Shown here: positions 49,069-56,844 of the stretch, piece by piece
Numbering within the stretch: the stretch's first letter is position 1
Layout of the letters: every line of letters begins with the position of its first letter
From: Acidovorax radicis
GTDB taxonomy: Bacteria > Pseudomonadota > Gammaproteobacteria > Burkholderiales > Burkholderiaceae_C
Assembly (NCBI RefSeq): GCF_020510705.1
Contig: NZ_CP075184.1
Coordinates: 4,922,501-4,986,500 of the forward strand
Reading direction: 5' to 3'
Length of the DNA: 64,000 nucleotides
Notes under the pieces: generated by a model
Told to the model about the DNA's origin: nothing
What the model saw: the letters and a program-made list of their open reading frames with translations, nothing else
The model's database searches: none
Position numbers and translations under genes: made by a program

Positions 49069-49095
49069 TCTACGGCCAGAGTGTTGTTACATTTA
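49069..49095 (-). promoter_or_regulatory. Candidate FliA (sigma28) promoter of the chemotaxis receptor
   Basis: On the minus strand TAAA, 15 bases, then GCCGTAGA match the sigma28 pattern TAAA-N15-GCCGATAA (the -35 core exactly, 5 of 8 in the -10). It lies 88 bp upstream of the start codon, and chemoreceptors are usual FliA targets. Confidence 0.6.
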
Positions 49096-49173
49096 TTCAC
49101 GCATTCCCTTACGCATTCGCGCGTACTGGAACCGCCCGCCAACAACCTCTACCCCTCTCAGAGGTCCACAGGT

Positions 49174-49995
49174 TCACAGGTGCGCTGCAAGCGCGCGGTC
49201 GCGCCAACCCAGCCCGTCCGACGTGCCCGCCGCCGGTTTGTACTCACAGCCCACCCAGCCCGCATACCCCAGGGCGTCGATGGTGTCGAACAAAAACGGG
49301 TAGTTCAGCTCGCCCTGGTCCGGCTCGTGGCGGCCCGGCACGCTGGCGATCTGGATATGGGCGACGCGGCCGGTGGGCAGGTAGCGCTGCAGTTTGGTGG
49401 CCACGTCGCCCTCCACGATCTGGCAGTGGTACAGATCCATCTGCACCTTGAGGTTGGGGGCCGCTGCGGCGTCCAGCAGCTCGTGGGCGTGATCCTGCCG
49501 GTTCAGAAAATAGCGCGGCATATCGCGCAGATTGATGGGCTCGATCAGGATCTCGCACCCCAGGCCTGCCGCCTCGGCCGCCGCCCAGCGCAGATTGCGC
49601 ACACACAGGTCTTTGAGCGACTCGCGCTCCACCCCCGGCGGCAACACACCCGACAGCACATGGATGCGGGGGCAGTGCAGCACCTCGGCATAACGCAGGG
49701 CCTCGTGCACACCGGCACGGAACTCGGCCTCGCGCCCCGGCAGCGCGGCCGTGCCGCGCGCTTGCTGCTCCCAGGCGCTGGCCATGCTGGCGCGATCGGT
49801 GCCGCTGGGCGGGGCGTTGAACAGCACCAGCTGCAGGCCGTTGTCCCTCAGCCGCGCTGCGATCTCGGCGGGCTCAAAGGCATACGGAAACTGAAACTCC
49901 ACCGCAGTGAACCGGTCGCGCGCCGCAGCGGCAAAGCGGTCCAGAAACGGCAGCTCGGTGTACATGAGGCTCAGGTTGGCGGCAAACTGGGGCAT
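49174..49995 (-). CDS. hyi: Hydroxypyruvate isomerase (Hyi/OtnI family TIM barrel)
   Basis: This 273-residue protein begins MPQFAANLSLMYTELPFLDRF. The AP-endonuclease-2-type TIM barrel has the metal/catalytic residues expected for Hyi: Glu in ILIEPINLRD, Asp/His in QMDLYHCQIVEGD, His in VAHIQIASVPGRHEP and Glu in VGCEYKPA. It isomerises hydroxypyruvate and tartronate semialdehyde in glyoxylate metabolism. No gcl or glxR neighbour is present, so an OtnI-type role (2-oxo-tetronate isomerase) is also possible. Confidence 0.9.
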   Translation of the reverse strand: MPQFAANLSLMYTELPFLDRFAAAARDRFTAVEFQFPYAFEPAEIAARLRDNGLQLVLFNAPPSGTDRASMASAWEQQARGTAALPGREAEFRAGVHEALRYAEVLHCPRIHVLSGVLPPGVERESLKDLCVRNLRWAAAEAAGLGCEILIEPINLRDMPRYFLNRQDHAHELLDAAAAPNLKVQMDLYHCQIVEGDVATKLQRYLPTGRVAHIQIASVPGRHEPDQGELNYPFLFDTIDALGYAGWVGCEYKPAAGTSDGLGWRDRALAAHL

Positions 49996-50092
49996 GGCGG
50001 GGGTGGGCAGAAGATGAAAGCAGAGCGCAGCAGCTTATCGCGCAGCATGGGGCCAGCGGCCCTTGCCAAGTCACCCCCAAGCATCATCCACG

Positions 50093-50119
50093 GAAAATAG
50101 GGGCCAAATTGGCCTCTAG
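50093..50119 (+). repeat. Dispersed repeat, copy 8, left half (split by the IS)
   Basis: AAAATAGGGGCCAAATTGG, then CCTCTAG, is the left flank of a normal repeat. It stops at CTAG where the insertion sequence begins; the right half resumes at 51299. Confidence 0.85.
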
Positions 50120-51298
50120 GGAAGCTCTTCACGAATCGGTTCTGGCTGTGCCGTAGCGATGCCCGAACTAAGACAGCGCCCGCGTTGGGTCATTGGGTAC
50201 TCCCGGCAGGCGCTGCGCGAGGGCCATTGCCCGGTTTCGCGGGGCATTAAGCCCCCTGCACGCGCACCTGCCCCATGCAGGCCAGCAACTTGTGCCTTGC
50301 CATCCACAGATTGCCCAACGCAAACAGCGTGACGATCTGCGCCGTGTTCTTCATGAGCCCCCGGTAGCGCACCTTCACGTACCCGAACTGCTGCTTGAGC
50401 ACTCTGAACGGGTGCTCCACCTTGGCCCGGATGCTGGCCTTGGTGCGTTCAAGTTGGTCGATCAGCGCATCCACAGGCTTGTTTTTGTCCAAAGCCCGGC
50501 GCAACCCCGGGCGCATGGCTACATGCCAGCGCACGTTCTTGTTGGCATCGGGCCGCTTGTCCACTCCTTGGTAGCCCGCATCGCCAAAGGCATCCGTTTC
50601 TTGCCCGTGCAGCAGGCTGTTGGCTTCTATCACGTCGTTCACATTGCCACTGGTGCCGCGCACGCTGTGCACCAGGCCTGAATCCGCATCCACGCCAATG
50701 TGAGCCTTCATGCCAAAGTACCACTCGTTGCCCTTCTTGCTTTGATGCATCTCGGGGTCTCGTGCCTTGCCTTCATTCTTGGTGGACGTCGGCGCCGCAA
50801 TCAGCGTGGCATCCACCACCGTGCCTGCTTTGAGTTGCAGCCCTTTGGCTTGCAGCAGGGCATTGACCGTAGCGAGGATCTGATCGGCCAGTTTGTGGCG
50901 CTCCAGCAGATGCCGAAAACGCAGGATGCTCGATTCACTGGGAATGTGTTCGTCCCAGTGAGACAGGCCGGCAAAGTCCCGAAAGGCTGGCACGTCGTGC
51001 AGTGCCTCTTCCATGGCTGGGTCGCTAAGCTTGAACCACTGCTGCATGAAATGGATACGCAGCAGGGTCTGCACCGCAAAGGGCTGCTGGCCCCGGCGTC
51101 CGATCTCTGGGGCGTAGGGCTCAATGAGCGAGACCAACTCGGCCCAGGGCACCACCAACTCCATCGCATCAAGGAACTCGCGCTTGCGTGTGCGCTTGGT
51201 GGTATTGCTCAGGCCCAGGCTGCTTTGCTTCATGCGCCTTATTGTCTCGGCTTCAAGCCTTCGTAAGCACATTACGCAGGGATTTGTGCAGAGGGTCC
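50120..51298 (-). mobile_element. IS5-family insertion sequence (1179 bp)
   Basis: Imperfect terminal inverted repeats are GGAAGCTCTTCACGAATC at the left and GGACCCTCTGCACAAATC at the right (read inward). CTAG is present on both sides (50116-50119 and 51299-51302), matching the YTAR target of the IS5 group. It contains one full-length transposase gene on the minus strand. The flanks rejoin into an uninterrupted dispersed repeat. Confidence 0.9.
50247..51233 (-). CDS. IS5-family DDE transposase
   Basis: This 328-residue protein starts at ATG 51233. The catalytic triad is intact: D141 in VVDATLIAAP, D218 in FGDAGYQG, and E273 in RAKVEHPFRVLKQQFG, with the Y-R-K-type spacing of IS5. The N-terminal DUF772-like domain includes LVSLIEPYAPEIGRRGQQPF. 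There are no frameshifts or stops, so the element may be active. Codon use is less GC-extreme than in neighbours. Confidence 0.95.
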   Translation of the reverse strand: MKQSSLGLSNTTKRTRKREFLDAMELVVPWAELVSLIEPYAPEIGRRGQQPFAVQTLLRIHFMQQWFKLSDPAMEEALHDVPAFRDFAGLSHWDEHIPSESSILRFRHLLERHKLADQILATVNALLQAKGLQLKAGTVVDATLIAAPTSTKNEGKARDPEMHQSKKGNEWYFGMKAHIGVDADSGLVHSVRGTSGNVNDVIEANSLLHGQETDAFGDAGYQGVDKRPDANKNVRWHVAMRPGLRRALDKNKPVDALIDQLERTKASIRAKVEHPFRVLKQQFGYVKVRYRGLMKNTAQIVTLFALGNLWMARHKLLACMGQVRVQGA

Positions 51299-51349
51299 CT
51301 AGCGCTTTATACATAAGCGCAAGCAGCTACTGTTTTAATAGCATTCACT
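51299..51349 (+). repeat. Dispersed repeat, copy 8, right half
   Basis: CTAGCGCTTTATACATAAGC, then GCAAGCAGCTACTG and TTTTAATAGCATTC, continues the copy broken by the IS. The pre-insertion sequence was a standard family member. Confidence 0.85.
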
Positions 51350-51368
51350 TCATACCTGAACGTCCCCA

Positions 51369-51413
51369 TGCGCATTGGAGAACTCGCCCATCACACGGGC
51401 GCCACACCGGGCA
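51369..51413 (+). pseudogene. N-terminal remnant of a MerR-family regulator gene
   Basis: The first 15 codons from ATG 51369 read MRIGELAHHTGATPG, the typical start of a MerR-type HTH (MRIGELA-x-x-TG-V/A). Resemblance ends there. The frame runs on into the 3' end of the convergent phosphodiesterase gene and stops at 51464. It is probably the residue of a gene lost by deletion. Confidence 0.5.
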
Positions 51414-51431
51414 AGCCGCGCCCGGCGCCAG

Positions 51432-52577
51432 TTACTTCGTCGTCGCCATCGCCTTCGCCGTGAAGGCCTGCACCGCGGCACGGCCCACGGCGGGGTCGTC
51501 GGTGAAGAAGCCGTCGATGCCTGCGCGCAAATAGGCCGTGATCTCGGCCACGCTGTCGCCCCGCGCGGTGCCATCGGTGGCAGGCGCCTTCTTCAGGCCT
51601 GCGGGTAAGAAGGCGTTTTCGGGCCGCAGCGTCCAGATGTGCAGGGCCAGCCCGGCGGCATGGGCATGGGCAACCAGCGGCGTGGGCTCGCCAGGCAGGC
51701 CGTCCTTCACCGACACCACCAGCGTCTTGAAGGGGCCGATGGCGTTGGCGTAGGTGGCCACCTGCTTGAGGCCGTCGGGGGTGATCAGGTCGGCATAGCC
51801 GCGCGTGTTGGCCGCGCCCTGCGCCACAAAGTCGTACGGCCGGCCCGAGGGCGCCACCAGCTGCACCAGGCGCACGCTGCTGAGCTTGCGGATCGCCTGC
51901 AGGTTGCTGACCTCGAACGACTGCACGAACACGGGCGCGGCCTGGTGGTTCCAGCCGTTTTTCTCGAGCACAGCCAGCAGCGGGGCCTCCAGCGGCTGGC
52001 CGATGGACTGGAAGTAGGTGGGGTGCTTGGTTTCTGGGTAGATGCCGATCACGCGCCCGGTTTTGGCCGTTGCCGCCTTGGCCAGGTCGATCACCTCCTG
52101 CAAGGTGGGCACCTCGAACCGGCCGTTGTAGGCCACGTTGGCCGGGCGCTGCGCAGGGATGCGTTCGCGGGCGCGCAAGGTTTTGAGCTCGGCCAGCGTG
52201 AAGTCTTCGGTGAACCAGCCGGTGATGGGTTTGCCGTCGATGGTCTTGGTGGTTTTGCGGCCCGCGAACTCGGGGCGGTCCACCACGTCGGTGGTGGCTT
52301 CTTTCACCGAGCCGTCGGCATTCAGGATGGCGATGGCGTTCTCGTGCCGGGCCACCAGCACGCCGTCCTTGGTGATCACCAGGTCGGGCTCGATGACGTC
52401 TGCGCCGTCGTCAATCGCCTGCTGATAGGCCGCGAGCGTGTGCTCGGGCCGCAGGGCCGATGCGCCCCGGTGGGCAATGACGGTGGGGGTGGGCGGCCAG
52501 GCCTGTGCAGCGGCGCCCAGCGCCCAGGTGGTGAGCAGCGCGGCAACGGTCACGGCGTACAACGGGTTGCGTTTCAA
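51432..52577 (-). CDS. glpQ: Periplasmic glycerophosphodiester phosphodiesterase
   Basis: This 381-residue protein has a signal peptide (about 1-25). The GDPD motif VIAHRGASALRPEHTLAAYQQAIDDGADVIEPDL carries the catalytic His/Arg/Glu (residues about 35-70); a second His lies in ARHENAIAI. This is the GlpQ layout. It cleaves glycerophosphodiesters to glycerol-3-phosphate and an alcohol. It stands alone; its 3' end abuts the MerR remnant. Confidence 0.92.
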   Translation of the reverse strand: MKRNPLYAVTVAALLTTWALGAAAQAWPPTPTVIAHRGASALRPEHTLAAYQQAIDDGADVIEPDLVITKDGVLVARHENAIAILNADGSVKEATTDVVDRPEFAGRKTTKTIDGKPITGWFTEDFTLAELKTLRARERIPAQRPANVAYNGRFEVPTLQEVIDLAKAATAKTGRVIGIYPETKHPTYFQSIGQPLEAPLLAVLEKNGWNHQAAPVFVQSFEVSNLQAIRKLSSVRLVQLVAPSGRPYDFVAQGAANTRGYADLITPDGLKQVATYANAIGPFKTLVVSVKDGLPGEPTPLVAHAHAAGLALHIWTLRPENAFLPAGLKKAPATDGTARGDSVAEITAYLRAGIDGFFTDDPAVGRAAVQAFTAKAMATTK

Positions 52578-52709
52578 ATGGGCTCCTTCGGGTGTCCGAA
52601 CACCTTAGCCGACGCGATTGACAGCCGGATGTCACGGCAGGCGCACAGGCAATGCCGGGCGCGCTCCAGTCCAGTGCTTATCTGCTCATCGCGTGCTGGC
52701 AGGAGGCGA

Positions 52710-53294
52710 TCAGGCCCCTTCGAAATGGAACACGGCCGTGCCCGCACGGGCATTGGGCAGCCAGCGCACGGCCTGGCCGTCTTGCAGACCGAAGGAGTCC
52801 AGGATGCGCAGCCGGTTCTTGGTGGCCAGCACCTCGAAGTCCTTGTACGTGCCCACACGGATGTTGGGCGTGTCGTACCACTGGTAGGGCAGGCGGCGCG
52901 TGACGGGCATGCGCCCGCGCAGGATCGACAGGCGGTTGGGCCAGTGCGCAAAGTTGGGGAAAGCCACCACGCCGGTGCGGCCCACACGCGCGGTCTCGCG
53001 CAGCATGGTTTCGGCATTGCGCAGGTGCTGCAGCGTGTCGATCTGCAGCACCACGTCGAACGAGTTGTCGCCGAACATCGCCAGACCTTCGTCCAGGTTG
53101 AGCTGGATCACGTCGACGCCGCGCTGCACGCAGGCCAGCACGTTGGTGTCATCAATCTCCACGCCATAGCCGCTGCAGCCGCGTTCGCGCTGCAGGTAGT
53201 CGAGCATGGCGCCGTTGCCGCAGCCCAGGTCGAGCACGCGCGAGCCGGGCGGCACCAGGCGCGCCAGCGCTTGCATCACCGCTTGATCGCTCAT
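52710..53294 (-). CDS. metW: Methionine biosynthesis protein MetW
   Basis: This 194-residue protein has a class-I SAM-fold motif [16 protein letters not shown] (20-35) followed by [10 protein letters not shown] and [15 protein letters not shown], typical of MetW. MetW partners MetX in proteobacteria and is needed for efficient homoserine acylation. Its start overlaps the metX stop as ATGA, indicating coupled translation. Confidence 0.95.
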   Translation of the reverse strand: MSDQAVMQALARLVPPGSRVLDLGCGNGAMLDYLQRERGCSGYGVEIDDTNVLACVQRGVDVIQLNLDEGLAMFGDNSFDVVLQIDTLQHLRNAETMLRETARVGRTGVVAFPNFAHWPNRLSILRGRMPVTRRLPYQWYDTPNIRVGTYKDFEVLATKNRLRILDSFGLQDGQAVRWLPNARAGTAVFHFEGA

Positions 53295-54421
53295 GGTTGC
53301 TGCTCCTTTGCAATGCTATCGAAGTAAGAGCGCATCACGCCCATATAACGTGCGTCATCGAGCAAAAAGGCATCATGCCCATGGGGTGCATCGATCTCGG
53401 CGTAGCTCACACGGCGGCGGTTATCCAGCAAGGACTTGACGATCTCGCGACTGCGCTTGGGCGCAAAACGCCAGTCGGTGGTGAAGCTCACCAGCAAGAA
53501 ACGCGCGGTGGCACGCGCGAGCGCCTGCGTGAGACTGCCGCCGTAGGTACGGGCCGGGTCGAAGTAATCGAGCGCGCGGGTGATGAGCAGGTAGGTATTG
53601 GCATCGAAGTAGTCGCTGAACTTGTCGCCCTGGTAACGCAGGTAGCTCTCGATTTGAAATTCGATGTCCTGCGTGCTGTATTTCAGCTCCAGACCCTCGC
53701 GCAGCTGCCGGCCGAACTTCTCGTTCATCACGTCGTCGGACAGGTACGTGATGTGGCCGATCATGCGGGCAATGCGCAGGCCACGCTTGGGGATCACGCC
53801 ATGGCGGTAAAAGTGGCCGCCGTGGAAGTCCGGGTCGGTCACGATGGCGCGGCGCGCCACTTCGTTGAAGGCAATGTTCTCGGCCGTGAGGTTGGGCGCG
53901 CTGGCCACGACCACGGCGTGGCGCATGCGCTCGGGGTACTGCAGCGTCCAGCTCAGCGCCTGCATGCCGCCGAGGCTGCCACCCAGCACAGCCGCCAGTT
54001 GCTGGATGCCCAGGCGGTCCAGCAGCCGGGCCTGGGCGTTGACCCAGTCTTCCACCGTGACCACGGGAAAGTCCGCGCCATAGACCTCGCCGGTGTCCGG
54101 ATGCGTGTGCATAGGGCCGGTGGAGCCGAAGCACGACCCGAGGTTGTTCACGCCAATGACGAAGAAGCGGTCGGTGTCCACGGGCTTGCCCGGGCCGATC
54201 ATGTTGTCCCACCAGCCCTCGCTCTTGTCCTGCCCTGCGTACACGCCCGCCACGTGGTGCGAGGCGTTAAGGGCATGGCACACGAGCACGGCGTTGGAGC
54301 GGTCGGCATTGAGCGTGCCGTAGGTCTCGTAGGCCAGCTGGTAGTCGCGGATGGACGCGCCGCTTTGCAGCGGCAGCACCTCCGGAAAATGCATGGTCTG
54401 GGGTGTGGCAAAAAACGGCAT
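53291..54421 (-). CDS. metX: Homoserine O-acyltransferase MetX
   Basis: The protein has 376 residues from ATG 54421. An in-frame ATG at 54436 lies inside the leader hairpin. The alpha/beta hydrolase acyltransferase motifs are [24 protein letters not shown], the nucleophile [10 protein letters not shown], and the terminal Asp/His ([15 protein letters not shown]). It makes O-acylhomoserine; betaproteobacterial MetX with MetW usually uses succinyl-CoA. The start codon lies directly after a terminator-like hairpin and T-run. Confidence 0.95.
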   Translation of the reverse strand: MPFFATPQTMHFPEVLPLQSGASIRDYQLAYETYGTLNADRSNAVLVCHALNASHHVAGVYAGQDKSEGWWDNMIGPGKPVDTDRFFVIGVNNLGSCFGSTGPMHTHPDTGEVYGADFPVVTVEDWVNAQARLLDRLGIQQLAAVLGGSLGGMQALSWTLQYPERMRHAVVVASAPNLTAENIAFNEVARRAIVTDPDFHGGHFYRHGVIPKRGLRIARMIGHITYLSDDVMNEKFGRQLREGLELKYSTQDIEFQIESYLRYQGDKFSDYFDANTYLLITRALDYFDPARTYGGSLTQALARATARFLLVSFTTDWRFAPKRSREIVKSLLDNRRRVSYAEIDAPHGHDAFLLDDARYMGVMRSYFDSIAKEQQP

Positions 54422-54455
54422 AAAAAAACCCGGCATCGCTAAAAACGAGGCCGGG
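54422..54455 (-). promoter_or_regulatory. Terminator-like hairpin immediately before the metX start (attenuator candidate)
   Basis: On the minus strand a 6-bp GC stem (CCCGGC / GCCGGG) with a 15-nt loop is followed by seven T and then the metX ATG. It may be the terminator of the upstream exporter gene. A promoter lies between that gene and the hairpin, however, so metX transcripts must pass it. Confidence 0.65.
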
Positions 54456-54484
54456 CAAATGTGTCGGACGGGTCTTTAGCAGGA

Positions 54485-54512
54485 TTTATAAAGCGCCCGC
54501 AAGCTGTGGCAA
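54485..54512 (-). promoter_or_regulatory. Candidate metX promoter
   Basis: On the minus strand TTGCCA (54512-54507), 16 bp, then TATAAA (54490-54485). Initiation near 54478 would give a leader of about 57 nt that carries the hairpin. Confidence 0.55.
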
Positions 54513-54576
54513 ATCGGCGCGTTCGGCAAATATACCAAAGCAGCGCCTGATCGCCCAGCCTGTCCCATCGCTTAGA

Positions 54577-55143
54577 TCAACCCACCGACGAAAAAATCGC
54601 CAGCAGCCCCAGCACCAGGAAGATGACGGCAGACACCAGATGCACCGCCCGGATGGGCACCTTGCGCGTGATGCGCTCGCCCAGCCAGACCACCGGCGCA
54701 TTGGCCAGCATCATGCCCAGCGTGGTGCCCGCCACCACCCAGAGGTAGGCGTTGTATTTGGCAGCCAGCATGACGGTGGCGATCTGGGTCTTGTCTCCCA
54801 TTTCGGCCAGGAAAAATGCCACCACGGTGGTGCCAAACACGCCCCAACGGGGTGTGCCATCGGCCTCGCCTTCGTCGAGCTTGTCGGGGATCAGCATCCA
54901 CACCGCCATGGCGATGAAGGAGGCACCCAGGATCCAGCGCAGCACTTGGGGGCCCAGGAACGTGGTGACCCACGCACCGACGGCCCCAGCCAGGCCGTGG
55001 TTCACCAAGGTGGCGACCAGGATGCCCAGCACGATGGGCCAGGGCTTGCGAAAGCGTGCCGCAAGCACGAGCGCCAGCAATTGCGTCTTGTCGCCCATCT
55101 CGGCGAGCGCAACGACAGCGGTGGAAATGAAGAAAGCTTCCAT
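54577..55143 (-). CDS. TMEM165/GDT1-family manganese exporter
   Basis: This 188-residue protein is built of two similar three-helix halves. Each starts with the family signature E-x-GDKT: ALAEMGDKTQLL (about 13-24) and FLAEMGDKTQIA (about 109-120). The family moves Mn2+ (or Ca2+) out of the cytoplasm. A manganese-sensing yybP-ykoY riboswitch in its leader supports a role in Mn2+ export, making it functionally like mntP/mneA. Confidence 0.93.
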   Translation of the reverse strand: MEAFFISTAVVALAEMGDKTQLLALVLAARFRKPWPIVLGILVATLVNHGLAGAVGAWVTTFLGPQVLRWILGASFIAMAVWMLIPDKLDEGEADGTPRWGVFGTTVVAFFLAEMGDKTQIATVMLAAKYNAYLWVVAGTTLGMMLANAPVVWLGERITRKVPIRAVHLVSAVIFLVLGLLAIFSSVG

Positions 55144-55330
55144 GGGGGAGGGGTCCTATCCGGCCGGATGGGTGGAAAACGCATTGACTGCACCCCGACT
55201 CCGGCCACGTGGATCGGCATGCAGTCAATGGTCTCGCCCAGCTCAAAAGCCGCATACGCCATAGGTTTAAAAAACCCAAGTATGTTGACGCATGCCCCGG
55301 CGCATTGCACTGCCGGGCGGGCTACTCCCC
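55144..55330 (-). ncRNA. yybP-ykoY (manganese) riboswitch
   Basis: On the minus strand the leader begins GGGGAGTAGCC (55330). It contains CGTCAACATACTTGG and CCTATGGCGTATGCGGC, and ends the aptamer with GGGCGAGACCATTGACTGCA (to 55219), the hallmark segments of the class. CATTGACTGCA (55230-55220) is perfectly complementary to TGCAGTCAATG (55192-55182) downstream, giving an 11-bp switching helix that competes with the aptamer. The start codon is at 55143. A TAAAAT -10 box lies at 55348-55343. Confidence 0.92.
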
Positions 55331-55548
55331 AAAGACGGGCCTATTTTATCTGATGGTTTGCCCGCAGATTCCCCTTAAAACCACAAAACGGCCCCGTTTT
55401 AGGCGCTCGTGGACTGAAATAAACCCCCACAGGGGCCATAAAGTGATTAATAATGACTTGGCTTTTCTGCTTGCAGGAGAGCAGTTAGCTTAGCGGTGAA
55501 TGGTCAGTTTCGCGTCTTTGAAGTCGTCACAGGTTTGTTGATTGCGTC

Positions 55549-55583
55549 GGACTCCATCGCGTTTTTTGTTTTTTCAGGAGTCC
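55549..55583 (+). promoter_or_regulatory. Leader hairpin sequestering the ribosome site of RNA-binding protein gene 1
   Basis: GGACTCC (55549-55555) pairs perfectly with GGAGTCC (55577-55583), which contains the Shine-Dalgarno AGGAG. The loop is 21 nt and T-rich. The start codon is 3 nt beyond the stem. The same arrangement is present before the second gene. Confidence 0.7.
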
Positions 55584-55586
55584 TTC

Positions 55587-55979
55587 ATGGGCAACAAACT
55601 TTACGTGGGCAACCTGCCCTACTCTTTCCGCGACGAAGATCTGCAACAGACCTTCAGCCAGTACGGCTCGGTCGGCAGCGCCAAGGTCATGATGGAGCGC
55701 GACACCGGCCGCTCCAAGGGTTTCGGCTTTGTCGAAATGGGCAGCGATGCTGAAGCCCAAGCCGCCATTCAAGGCGTGCATGGCACCAACTTCGGCGGCC
55801 GTGACCTCGTGGTCAACGAAGCTCGCCCCATGGAGCCACGTGCTCCCCGTAGCGGCGGCTTCGGCGGCGGCAATGGTGGTGGCGGCGGTTACGGCGGTGG
55901 CGGTGGCGGCTACGGTGGTGGCGGCCGTAGCGGCGGCGGTGGTGGCGGTGGTTACGGCGGTGGCCGTAGCAGCTACTAA
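55587..55979 (+). CDS. RRM-domain glycine-rich RNA-binding protein 1
   Basis: The protein has 130 residues from ATG 55587. One RRM (about 1-80) has RNP2 KLYVGNLPYS (3-12) and RNP1 RSKGFGFVEM. A Gly/Tyr/Arg/Ser tail of YGGGG repeats follows. Such single-RRM proteins bind RNA and are often cold-induced chaperones. Its terminator and the second paralogue follow within 300 bp, so the two probably arose by tandem duplication. Confidence 0.93.
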   Translation: MGNKLYVGNLPYSFRDEDLQQTFSQYGSVGSAKVMMERDTGRSKGFGFVEMGSDAEAQAAIQGVHGTNFGGRDLVVNEARPMEPRAPRSGGFGGGNGGGGGYGGGGGGYGGGGRSGGGGGGGYGGGRSSY

Positions 55980-56022
55980 AAAAATCTCATCGGCAGACCT
56001 CATCGTCTGCTGGCGGAAAAAA

Positions 56023-56046
56023 AGGAGCCTTTGGGCTCCTTTTTTT
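56023..56046 (+). terminator. Rho-independent terminator after RNA-binding protein 1
   Basis: AGGAGCC-TTTG-GGCTCCT followed by TTTTTT. It is preceded at 55992-56012 by another small stem (GGCAGAC/GTCTGCT). Confidence 0.9.
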
Positions 56047-56207
56047 ATGTCCGCGCCGTATATACAAGCCACAGCCAGCATAGTCGCTTGCTTTTTGTGC
56101 AAAAGTGTGGAGCATAGTGGGCGGGCGGGGTTTTCCCCGCTTTCCAAGTTTGCGGTGATCCGTCAGTTTCGCTGAGAGCGTCATTGAGATTAGCTGGCTG
56201 CGTTTTC

Positions 56208-56247
56208 GGGACTCCATCGCTTTATTCATGTGTTTTTGAGGAGTCCC
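56208..56247 (+). promoter_or_regulatory. Leader hairpin sequestering the ribosome site of RNA-binding protein gene 2
   Basis: GGGACTCC (56208-56215) pairs perfectly with GGAGTCCC (56240-56247), again covering the Shine-Dalgarno. The loop is 24 nt and T-rich. A shared GTCAGTTTCGC block lies 46-47 bp upstream of GGACTCC in both leaders (55503 and 56162). Confidence 0.7.
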
Positions 56248-56250
56248 TCG

Positions 56251-56784
56251 ATGGGCAACAAACTCTACGTTGGCAATCTGCCGTACTCGGTGCGCGACAG
56301 TGATCTGGAACAGGCCTTCGGCCAATTCGGTGCTGTAACCAGTGCCAAGGTCATGATGGAGCGCGACACGGGTCGATCCAAGGGCTTTGGCTTCGTGGAA
56401 ATGGGGAGTGATGCAGAAGCGCTGGCCGCGATCAACGGCATGAACGGCCAGCCCCTGGGAGGCCGTGGCATCGTAGTCAACGAAGCCCGCCCGATGGAAC
56501 CGCGCCCGCCCCGCAGTGGTGGATTCGGTGGCGGGGGTGGCGGCGGCTATGGCGGCGGTGGTCGCAGTGGCGGCGGTGGGGGCTACGGGGGCGGCAGCCG
56601 TGAAGGTGGCGGCGGTGGATACGGGGGTGGTGGTGGCCGCGAAGGCGGCGGCGGTGGTTATGGAGGCGGCGGTGGCCGCAGCGAAGGCGGTTTCCGCAGC
56701 CCTTACGGTTCGGGTTCCCGCAATGGCGGTGGCGGCGGTGGCCGCAGCGGCGGCGGTTACGGTGGTGGCAACGGTGGCTACTGA
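56251..56784 (+). CDS. RRM-domain glycine-rich RNA-binding protein 2
   Basis: The protein has 177 residues from ATG 56251. The RRM is nearly identical to that of its neighbour (KLYVGNLPYS and RSKGFGFVEMGSDAEA). The tail is longer, with GGGGGYGGG and (S/G)REGGG repeats. It probably has the same role with more RNA or protein contacts through the tail. It has its own promoter region and terminator. Confidence 0.93.
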   Translation: MGNKLYVGNLPYSVRDSDLEQAFGQFGAVTSAKVMMERDTGRSKGFGFVEMGSDAEALAAINGMNGQPLGGRGIVVNEARPMEPRPPRSGGFGGGGGGGYGGGGRSGGGGGYGGGSREGGGGGYGGGGGREGGGGGYGGGGGRSEGGFRSPYGSGSRNGGGGGGRSGGGYGGGNGGY

Positions 56785-56824
56785 GCCTCGTTCGCACGCA
56801 ACCCACGAATGTTCGACAAAAAAA

Positions 56825-56844
56825 GCCCCTTCGGGGGCTTTTTT
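56825..56844 (+). terminator. Rho-independent terminator after RNA-binding protein 2
   Basis: GCCCC-TTCG-GGGGC followed by TTTTTT and preceded by an A-run, 40 bp after the stop codon. Confidence 0.9.

Noticed and set aside
47437..50100. 887-codon plus-strand frame across the chemoreceptor and hyi genes
   Set aside because: It covers two recognised minus-strand genes in antisense and has no domain resemblance.
54419..54560. Known SAM riboswitch class in the metX leader
   Set aside because: I could not match the short leader to SAM-I, SAM-II or SAH consensus cores; only a hairpin and T-run are clear.
56517..56781. Possible CRISPR or tandem DNA repeat in the glycine-rich tail
   Set aside because: The periodicity is codon-level GGT/GGC repetition encoding Gly-rich protein sequence, without equal spacers.
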